This document shows, piece by piece, positions 58,425 to 64,000 of a stretch of DNA of 64,000 nucleotides (within the stretch, counting starts at the first letter, position 1; every line of letters begins with the position of its first letter). The translations under genes and the position numbers were made by a program. The notes beneath the pieces are model-generated. The model saw nothing but the letters and a program-made list of their open reading frames with translations. It did not search any database and was not told where the DNA came from. Source of the DNA: AR12 sp036265915 (lineage in GTDB: Bacteria > Methylomirabilota > Methylomirabilia > Rokubacteriales > CSP1-6); NCBI GenBank assembly GCA_036265915.1, contig DATAOC010000087.1, positions 34,832 through 98,831 on the forward strand, read 5' to 3'.

Positions 58425-59162
58425 ATGCGCGACGTCCCCGGCGGCCAGTACCGATTCCTTCCCGGCATCGCCCCCTACTCCTCCGGCGTCGTGGCCATGC
58501 CGGGACACGAGGTCGTCCACGTGACACTGCGGGCGCCGGTGCCGTGGCGCGAGGGCTTCACGCTGATCGAACGCCACCTCGCCGCCGAAGGCCGTCCGCG
58601 CGCGGCGGTCTGCGCGATCGCGCTGCGCAGCCCGAAGCCGTTCACCTTCGAGGGCTTCGCCGAGTTCAACGCCGGGTACCGCGCGATGCTGGCCTCCTGG
58701 GATCTGCTCGTCGACGGCGCGAATCCCATCGCGCGGACGAACGTGGCGCCGCTGGTGGCGCCGCCGGCGACGGAGTCGCTCTACGCCTTCGCCTACACGC
58801 GACCGGGCGGCCCGTCGCGGCCGACGTTCGTCGTGGCCGGCTCGGGCGAGGTCATCGAGCTGGCCGCCGAGCGCATCGTTCGCCGCGGCGAGACGTCCGC
58901 GGACGCGATGCGCGAGAAGGCGACGTTCGTGATGAGCGTCATGCAGACGCGCCTGCGCGGGCTCGGCGCCGAGTGGGCGGACGTGACGACGATCGACGTC
59001 TACACGCCGCATCCCGTCGAGCCGTTCGTCCGCGACGTGGTCCTCGGTGCGGCCGGATCGGCCGCCGTCCACGGCGTGCGCTGGCTGCCGAGCCATCCGC
59101 CCGTCATCGGTCTCGAGTACGAGATGGACATGCGGGGAGTCGCGCGCGAGCTCGTCCTGTAG
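58425..59162 (+). CDS. RidA/YjgF-like family protein
   Basis: Protein of 245 residues whose C-terminal part has the RidA look (SADAMREKATFVMSVMQTRL, WADVTTIDVYTPHPVEPFV), the family that includes enamine/imine deaminases and aminomuconate deaminase-like enzymes. The N-terminal half (VHVTLRAPVPWREGFTLIER, FTFEGFAEFNAGYRAML) looks like a related domain, so it may be a double-domain form. The ATG at 58416 lies within the -10 box and is rejected; 58425 is used. An MFS carrier gene begins 3 nt downstream, implying linked uptake and metabolism. Confidence 0.75.
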   Translation: MRDVPGGQYRFLPGIAPYSSGVVAMPGHEVVHVTLRAPVPWREGFTLIERHLAAEGRPRAAVCAIALRSPKPFTFEGFAEFNAGYRAMLASWDLLVDGANPIARTNVAPLVAPPATESLYAFAYTRPGGPSRPTFVVAGSGEVIELAAERIVRRGETSADAMREKATFVMSVMQTRLRGLGAEWADVTTIDVYTPHPVEPFVRDVVLGAAGSAAVHGVRWLPSHPPVIGLEYEMDMRGVARELVL

Positions 59163-59165
59163 CGC

Positions 59166-60359
59166 ATGCCGCGCTGGACCCTCCTCACCGTGCTCACGTG
59201 CGCCTATGGTCTGGGCGCCTTCGGCATGCTCGGCGTGTCGCCGTTGACGCCCAGCCTCGTCGACGGCTTCGCGCTCACCCGGCTCGAGGTCGCGTTCATC
59301 GTGCCGTCCGTCTACGTCGGCGGCCTGCTGTTCTCGCTGCCCGGTGGCCATCTCGCGGACCGCTGGGGCGTGCGGCCGACCCTGCTCGGCGCCCTCGCCG
59401 TGGGCGGCGTCGGGCTGCTGGCGGCCGCGACGGCCCCGCACTTCGTCGTGTTTCTCCTGTGTCTGGTGCTCGCGGGATCGGGCTGGAGCGTGGTGAACCC
59501 CGTCCTCGGCAAGGCGATCGTCGACGTCTTCCCGCTCACCGAGCGCGGCATCGCGATGGGCATCAAGCAGATGGGCCTCACGCTCGGCGGCGTCGTCTCC
59601 GCCCTCGTGCTGCCGCCGATCGCCGCGCGGTGGGGCTGGCGCGCCGCGGTGGGCGCCTGCGCGGTGGCGGTGACCGTGCCCGTCATCGCCGCCTGGCGTC
59701 CGCTGGCGCCGCTGGCGCGGCCCACCGGCGCGCACGCCGCGGCGGCGGCCTTCAGCTGGTCGTGGACGCGGCGACCGGCGCTGCTGATCGTGTTCGGCGC
59801 CGGCGTCGTCCTCGGCATGGTGCAGTCTGCGGTGCTCGCCTACTTGCCGCTCTTCAGCGTGCAGGCGCTCGGCTTCTCGCACGTCGGCACCGGCGTGCTC
59901 ATCGCGGCCTCGCAGGCCGGCGGCGCCGTCTCGCGGCTGGTGCTCGGCGCCGCCAGCGATCGCTGGTCGTCGGGCCGTCGCCCGCCCTGGCTCGTGTTCA
60001 CGTCTGCGCTGGCGGCCGCGATCTTCCTGCTCTACGCCTGGCTCCCCACCGCCGCGCCGCTCGGTGCCGGTCTGCTCGCGTTCGCGGCCGGCGTGGGCGC
60101 CTACGGCTGGGTCGGCATCTACTTCATCATCAGCGCCGAGGCGGGGGGCGCCGCGCAGTCGGGACTGCTGAGCGGCGTGTCGTTTGCGGCCATCGTCGTC
60201 GGCCTGCTGACGGGCGCGCCGCTGTTCGGCGCCGTGCTGCAGGCGCTCGACTCCTACCGCGCCGCGTGGACGTTGTTCGCCTGCCTCTCCGGGCTGGTGG
60301 CGGTCGTGGTGGCGCTGTCGGCCGCCGCCATCCACCGCGAGTGTCACCCCGCGCGCTGA
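59166..60359 (+). CDS. Major facilitator superfamily transporter
   Basis: Secondary carrier of 397 residues with 12 predicted helices. The MFS loop motif between helices 2 and 3 is GGHLADRWGVRPTLLGAL, with the related GAASDRWSSGRRPPWL between helices 8 and 9. MGIKQMGLTLGGVVSALVLP resembles the anion:cation/cyanate group. Its ATG is 3 nt past the RidA-like gene. The solute is not known. Confidence 0.92.
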   Translation: MPRWTLLTVLTCAYGLGAFGMLGVSPLTPSLVDGFALTRLEVAFIVPSVYVGGLLFSLPGGHLADRWGVRPTLLGALAVGGVGLLAAATAPHFVVFLLCLVLAGSGWSVVNPVLGKAIVDVFPLTERGIAMGIKQMGLTLGGVVSALVLPPIAARWGWRAAVGACAVAVTVPVIAAWRPLAPLARPTGAHAAAAAFSWSWTRRPALLIVFGAGVVLGMVQSAVLAYLPLFSVQALGFSHVGTGVLIAASQAGGAVSRLVLGAASDRWSSGRRPPWLVFTSALAAAIFLLYAWLPTAAPLGAGLLAFAAGVGAYGWVGIYFIISAEAGGAAQSGLLSGVSFAAIVVGLLTGAPLFGAVLQALDSYRAAWTLFACLSGLVAVVVALSAAAIHRECHPAR

Positions 60360-60373
60360 GGTTCGCGTTGCGC

Positions 60374-60379
60374 TACACT
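60374..60379 (+). promoter_or_regulatory. -10 box TACACT before SDR gene
   Basis: TACACT ends 9 nt before the ATG at 60389, which has no Shine-Dalgarno sequence, so a leader of only a few bases is expected. Confidence 0.3.
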
Positions 60380-60388
60380 GCCGCCGTC

Positions 60389-61153
60389 ATGCGCTTCACC
60401 GACCGCATCGCGCTCATCACCGCCGCCGGGCGCGGCATCGGCCGCGCGACCGCGGAGATCATCGGACGCGAGGGCGGCACCGTCGTGGCCGTGGACGTGG
60501 ACAAGGCCGCGGTCGAGGACGTCGCCGGCGCCATCCGTGCCGCCGGGGGACGAGCGGACGCGATCGTCGCCGACGGGCTCGCCGCCGGACAGGTCGAGAG
60601 CGTGGTTCACCGCACGGTCGAGATCCACCAGCGCATCGACATCCTCGTCAACGCCGTCGGCGGCAGCACCATCATCGGCAAGCCGGCCGCGCCCATCGAC
60701 GAGCTCTCGCTCGCGGACTGGCAACGCCTGCTCGACTTCAATCTCACCGGCACGTTTCTCTTCACGCACGCGGTGGTCCCGATCATGAAACAGCAGCGCT
60801 CGGGGAAGATCGTGAACATCTCGTCGATCGCGGGCCGGGGTCTCAGTCCCACCAGCAGCACCGCGTACGCGACGGCCAAGGGTGGCATCATCGCGCTGAC
60901 GAAGAAGCTCTCGCTCGAGCTCGGGCCGTTCGGCATCACCATCAACGCCATCGCGCCGAGCCTGACGCTCAGCCCGCGGCTGCGGCCGCGCTGGGACGGC
61001 ATGTCGCCGCAAGAGCAGGCGCGCGAGGTCGAGCGCGTCCCGCTGCGGCGCATCGCACAGCCCGAGGATCAGGCGCGCGTCATCTGCTTCCTCGCCTCCG
61101 CGGACGCCGACTTCGTGACCGGCGTGACGATCGACGTGACCGGCGGCCAGTAG
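60389..61153 (+). CDS. Short-chain dehydrogenase/reductase
   Basis: NAD(P)-dependent SDR of 254 residues. Cofactor motif ITAAGRGIGRATAEIIGREG, adenine Asp in VVAVDVDKAAVED, NAVGGSTIIGKP, catalytic Ser in NISSIAGRGL and Tyr-Lys in TAYATAKGGIIALTKK. FVTGVTIDVTGGQ closes the protein. The NAD-type acidic residue at the end of strand 2 suggests NAD preference. It begins 29 nt after the MFS gene, and the substrate is unknown. Confidence 0.93.
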   Translation: MRFTDRIALITAAGRGIGRATAEIIGREGGTVVAVDVDKAAVEDVAGAIRAAGGRADAIVADGLAAGQVESVVHRTVEIHQRIDILVNAVGGSTIIGKPAAPIDELSLADWQRLLDFNLTGTFLFTHAVVPIMKQQRSGKIVNISSIAGRGLSPTSSTAYATAKGGIIALTKKLSLELGPFGITINAIAPSLTLSPRLRPRWDGMSPQEQAREVERVPLRRIAQPEDQARVICFLASADADFVTGVTIDVTGGQ

Positions 61154-61163
61154 GCCGCTCGCC

Positions 61164-62561
61164 TCACGCCTCCGGCGGCCGCCGCGCCTTCCAGTCGGTC
61201 GCCTGCTCGTAGGCCCAGCCGATCCGCAGCGCCAGCGCCTCCTCCCCCGGTCCGCACAGGATCTGCAGCGACGTCGGCAGCCCGTCGCGCGTGAACCCGT
61301 TCGGCACCGCGAGACCGCAGAGCCCCAGGTAGTTCCCGGCCCGCGTGAAGTACGCCGCCGTGCCCGACTGGTCCACCTGGTCGATCGGGATCGCGGCCGT
61401 CTGCGCCGTGGGCGTCAGGAGCGCGTCGGTGTCCGCGAGCGCCGTCGCGAACTCGCGTCGCCGCTCTTCGCGCTCGGCCAGCGTCAGCAAGTAATCGCGC
61501 GCGGTGATCGTTCGTCCCGGCTGGATGCGCGGACGGATGTGCGGATCGACCGGCAGCGACATGTCGTCGACCAGATGGCCGACGAACCGATAGCCTTCGG
61601 CCGCGATGATGCGCCCGGTCGCAGCCGCGTAGTCCTTGAAGCCGTGCGGCAGGGCCGGCCGCACGATGACGGCACCGAGCCGTGCGAGCGTATCCACCGA
61701 CGCGTCGTACGCGGCCAGCACCTCGGGCGTGACGTCCGTTCGCTCGGAGTCGGGCATCACGGCGAGGCGCAGGCCCGCGACGCCGCGCCGCAGCGAGGGC
61801 AGCGGGTCCACCGGCGTCCACTGAAGCGTCTGGGGGTCGTGTGGGTCGGGTCCATTCAGCGTCCGGAAGATCAGCGCCGCGTCCTCGACGGAGCGCGCCA
61901 GCGGTCCCGGCGTGTCGAGCGTCGAGCTGAGCGGCAGGACGCCGTGCGTGCTGATGCGGCCGGCCGTGACCTTGAGCCCCACCGTTCCACACCACCCGGC
62001 AGGCAGCCGCACGGAGCCGCCGGTGTCGGTGCCAATGGCGATCGGCGCCAGCCCGGCCGCCACCGCCACCGCCGAGCCACTCGACGAGCCGCCGGGCGTG
62101 CGATGGACGCCGAGATCCCAGGGATTGCGCGGCGTCCCGAGATGCGTGTTGGTGCCGAACGAGCCCATCGCGAACTCCACCGTGTGGGTCTTGCCGAGCA
62201 CGATCATGCCGGCGGCGATGAGCCGCTCCGCCAGCGTGGCCGTCACCGGCGAGACGCGATCCTTCCAGACCTTGGAGCCGCCGGTGGTCACGCGTCCCTC
62301 GAGATCGACGAGGTCCTTCAAGCCGACGGGGACGCCGTGCAACGGGCCGACGCGATGGTGCGCCCGCATGGCCTTGTGCGCGGCCTCGGCGGCGAGCCGC
62401 GCGTCGCTCTCGTAGACGGCGATGAACGCGTGCAACGCCGGGTCGCGCTTGCGAATGCGCTCCAGCAGCGTGTCGACGACGTCGACGGGTGAGAGCGCGC
62501 CGGCCTCGTAGGCGCGGGACAGCTCGGCGGCAGTGGCCCAGACGGGATCGATGCGGTGCAT
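61164..62561 (-). CDS. Amidase (amidase-signature family)
   Basis: Serine amidase of 465 residues hydrolysing a carboxamide. The Ser-cisSer-Lys triad is present: Lys in PVGLKDLVDLEGRV, cis-Ser in HRTPGGSSSGSAVAVAAG and nucleophile Ser in IAIGTDTGGSVRLPAG. TPTAQTAAIPID and NYLGLCGLAVPNGFTRDGLP are also typical. A GAGGAG Shine-Dalgarno sequence precedes the ATG at 62561. It converges on the SDR gene (10-base gap). It is not GatA, since GatB/C are not seen nearby; the substrate is unknown. Confidence 0.93.
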   Translation of the reverse strand: MHRIDPVWATAAELSRAYEAGALSPVDVVDTLLERIRKRDPALHAFIAVYESDARLAAEAAHKAMRAHHRVGPLHGVPVGLKDLVDLEGRVTTGGSKVWKDRVSPVTATLAERLIAAGMIVLGKTHTVEFAMGSFGTNTHLGTPRNPWDLGVHRTPGGSSSGSAVAVAAGLAPIAIGTDTGGSVRLPAGWCGTVGLKVTAGRISTHGVLPLSSTLDTPGPLARSVEDAALIFRTLNGPDPHDPQTLQWTPVDPLPSLRRGVAGLRLAVMPDSERTDVTPEVLAAYDASVDTLARLGAVIVRPALPHGFKDYAAATGRIIAAEGYRFVGHLVDDMSLPVDPHIRPRIQPGRTITARDYLLTLAEREERRREFATALADTDALLTPTAQTAAIPIDQVDQSGTAAYFTRAGNYLGLCGLAVPNGFTRDGLPTSLQILCGPGEEALALRIGWAYEQATDWKARRPPEA

Positions 62562-62618
62562 AGCTCCTCCTCGGGCGCGACGCTACCGCCAAACGGCGAC
62601 GAGAGCAACGCGCCGGCG

Positions 62619-63497
62619 TCAGTCCGGCCGCGCGTCGGTCTCCATCGGCAACGAGGCGTCGGCCGCCCATTCCGAGAGCGAGGCGTCGTAGACCGCCACG
62701 TCGTCGTGGCCGAGCAGCGTCAGCACGAACGCGTCACTGCTGGCCGCGATACCGCCGCCGCAGTACGTGATGACACGCCCGGCGCCGAGCACCCCCGCCG
62801 CGGCGAATCGCTCGCGCAGGACGTCGGGGGCCAGGTAGGCGTGCGTCTCCGGATCGACGAGCGAGCGCGCGGGGACGTTGACGCTGCCGGCGATCCGCCC
62901 CGGGCGCCCATACGTCATGCCGCCGACGCCGCGATGCTGCTCCTCGGTCAACGCGTTCAGCACGCACGTGGCGAGGTCGCCGACGCCGGCCAGCACGGCC
63001 GACTTGTCGGCGAAGAGCTCCGGGCGCGGGCGCGCGACGAACCGGGCCGGCGGGTAGGTGCAGGGCGCGGTGGACACCGCACGCTGCTCGCGCGTCCACT
63101 TGCGCCAGCCGCCGTTCAGCACGGCAGCGGCATCGAAGCCGACCGCGCGCAGCATCCACCACACGCGCGCCGCCCACATGTTGACGAAGCGGTCGTAGAG
63201 CACCACGCGCGTCCCCTCGCCCACGCCGAGCTTCCCCATCGCAGCCGCAAGCTGCTCCGGTGGCGGCATCATGAAGCGCAGCGACGACGTCTGATCGGAC
63301 AGCTCGCCGGTGAGATCGGCGAAGCCGCTGCCCGGGATGTGGCCACGCTGCCAGGTCGCGAATCCCGACTCCGCACGATAGCCGTCGGGCAGCGGATGCA
63401 GGACCACGGTGCAGTCCAGCACGCGCAGCGCCGCATCGCTCAGGTGCGCGGCCAGCCAGTCCGTCTCGACGAGGTATCCGGGATGCGCGAGGTTCAT
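62619..63497 (-). CDS. Sulfurtransferase, rhodanese / 3-mercaptopyruvate type
   Basis: Two-domain rhodanese of 292 residues that moves sulfane sulfur. The inactive N-terminal domain has LVETDWLAAHLSDAALRVLD and GHIPGSGFADL. The C-terminal active domain has the linker Tyr-Gly block GGMTYGRPGRIAGSVNVPAR and the persulfide Cys in RVITYCGGGIAAS. The CGGGIAA loop lies nearer to thiosulfate/mercaptopyruvate sulfurtransferases than to Cdc25-like rhodaneses. The ATG at 63497 has TATCGT six bases upstream and no Shine-Dalgarno sequence. Confidence 0.93.
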   Translation of the reverse strand: MNLAHPGYLVETDWLAAHLSDAALRVLDCTVVLHPLPDGYRAESGFATWQRGHIPGSGFADLTGELSDQTSSLRFMMPPPEQLAAAMGKLGVGEGTRVVLYDRFVNMWAARVWWMLRAVGFDAAAVLNGGWRKWTREQRAVSTAPCTYPPARFVARPRPELFADKSAVLAGVGDLATCVLNALTEEQHRGVGGMTYGRPGRIAGSVNVPARSLVDPETHAYLAPDVLRERFAAAGVLGAGRVITYCGGGIAASSDAFVLTLLGHDDVAVYDASLSEWAADASLPMETDARPD

Positions 63498-63503
63498 GCG
63501 CTG

Positions 63504-63509
63504 ACGATA
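63504..63509 (-). promoter_or_regulatory. -10 box TATCGT, leaderless start of the sulfurtransferase
   Basis: Minus-strand TATCGT ends 6 nt before the ATG at 63497. A plus-strand TATGCT (63516-63521) for the divergent amidohydrolase lies seven bases away. Confidence 0.35.
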
Positions 63510-63565
63510 GCGGTGTATGCTGCGGCGACGCAACGGGGCCCACGATGCCGCAAAGGAGCCAGGCG

Positions 63566-64000
63566 ATGCTGATCGTCGATTCGCAAGTCCACCTCTGGGG
63601 CGCCAACACGCCGGCGCGTCCGTGGCCGGCCGGGCGCGACCACGAGGCGCAGAAGCCCTATCCAGTGACGAAGGACATGCTCCTGTTCGAGATGGAGCTC
63701 GCGAAGGTGAGCCGGATCGTGATCGTGCCGCCGTCGTGGGAGGGCGACCGCAACGACCTGGCGCTCGAGGCGGCGCGGCTGCACCCGGACAAGTTCGCGG
63801 TCATGGGGCGTCTGGATCTCAAGGATCCCGCGAGTCGCGCCCGAGTTCCCGACTGGCGGAAGCAGCCCGGCATGCTCGGCATGCGCTTCACGTTCCACAA
63901 CGAGCACAATCGTCACCTGCTCACGGACGGCAGCGCCGACTGGCTCTGGCCGGCGGCCGAGAAGGCCGGCATCCCGCTCATGGTGCTGGTCCCCGGCTCG
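63566..64000 (+). CDS. Amidohydrolase-2 family protein, 3'-truncated
   Basis: First 145 codons of a TIM-barrel metal hydrolase, cut by the window end. It opens with MLIVDSQVHLWGANTP (a Q-x-H variant of the H-x-H motif), then VSRIVIVPPSWEGDRNDLAL, RLHPDKFAVMGRLDLKDP and GMLGMRFTFHNEHNRHLL. This resembles the 2-pyrone-4,6-dicarboxylate-hydrolase-like group. The ATG at 63566 is preferred over an in-frame ATG at 63545 because AAAGGAG lies between them at good spacing. It is divergent from the sulfurtransferase gene. Confidence 0.88.
   Translation, partial: MLIVDSQVHLWGANTPARPWPAGRDHEAQKPYPVTKDMLLFEMELAKVSRIVIVPPSWEGDRNDLALEAARLHPDKFAVMGRLDLKDPASRARVPDWRKQPGMLGMRFTFHNEHNRHLLTDGSADWLWPAAEKAGIPLMVLVPGS

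Noticed and set aside
57807..60347. 846-codon minus-strand open frame over the RidA-like and MFS genes
   Set aside because: Low-complexity Arg/Ala/Gly/His composition, opposite to two recognised genes; a frame shadow.

Overview
The window is 64 kb of high-GC, very tightly packed bacterial DNA (64 protein genes; no rRNA, tRNA, CRISPR array or insertion sequence seen; no gap over 300 bases without a gene). Outer-membrane and periplasmic genes (TonB-dependent receptor, PQQ dehydrogenases, Tat substrates, glycosyltransferases) point to a Gram-negative-type cell. The mix of TRAP and ABC uptake systems, molybdenum hydroxylase, LLM flavoenzymes, lanthanide-type PQQ dehydrogenases and many amidohydrolases resembles uncultured soil Candidatus Rokubacteria/Methylomirabilota; this is an inference from gene content, not a marker-gene assignment.

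Layout. 1-13.6 kb: uptake systems (truncated TRAP permease; a peptide-type ABC binding protein and two permeases; a complete TRAP dctPQM set; a sugar-type ABC binding protein and two permeases), interrupted by an SBP56 methanethiol oxidase-SCO1 pair and a 2-hydroxyacid dehydrogenase. 13.6-16.9 kb: membrane GT-C-like protein, GT2 glycosyltransferase and methyltransferase. 17.0-26.3 kb: the most striking region, two convergent operons each built around a PQQ alcohol dehydrogenase with the D-x-D lanthanide signature. The forward operon adds a small OB-like protein, cytochrome c, a XoxJ-like periplasmic protein and a DoxX protein. The reverse operon adds a Rieske protein, two small unknown proteins and a TonB-dependent receptor.

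26.4-37.1 kb: a mosaic of catabolic genes (PhyH, PncC, SsnA-type amidohydrolase, LigA/LigB, MBL hydrolase, Bcp, DUF169, a duplicated vanadium-haloperoxidase/PAP2-like protein, and an amidohydrolase / 2OG-oxygenase / 2-hydroxyacid dehydrogenase operon). 37.2-42.9 kb: small secreted protein, VOC protein, and a three-subunit molybdenum hydroxylase followed by an LLM oxidoreductase. 42.9-51.2 kb: SDR, MsrB, aldehyde dehydrogenase with a basic tail, DUF35 plus cysteine-less thiolase pair, Tat amidohydrolase, desaturase, a second copy of the small secreted family, another LLM enzyme. 51.2-64 kb: Fe3+/organic-anion-type ABC transporter with an enolase-superfamily enzyme, envelope protein behind a sigma54-like promoter, tartrate-type dehydrogenase, HmuY-like protein, RidA-like protein, MFS carrier, SDR, amidase, sulfurtransferase and a truncated amidohydrolase.

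Together the genes suggest a heterotroph that imports many small organic acids, sugars and peptides and oxidises alcohols or aldehydes in the periplasm through PQQ/lanthanide enzymes. Regulation is visible as extended -10 promoters (TGCTAnnnT type), many genes whose -10 box lies 6-8 nt before the start codon (leaderless transcription), overlapping divergent promoters, and strong intercistronic hairpins behind abundant periplasmic enzymes.
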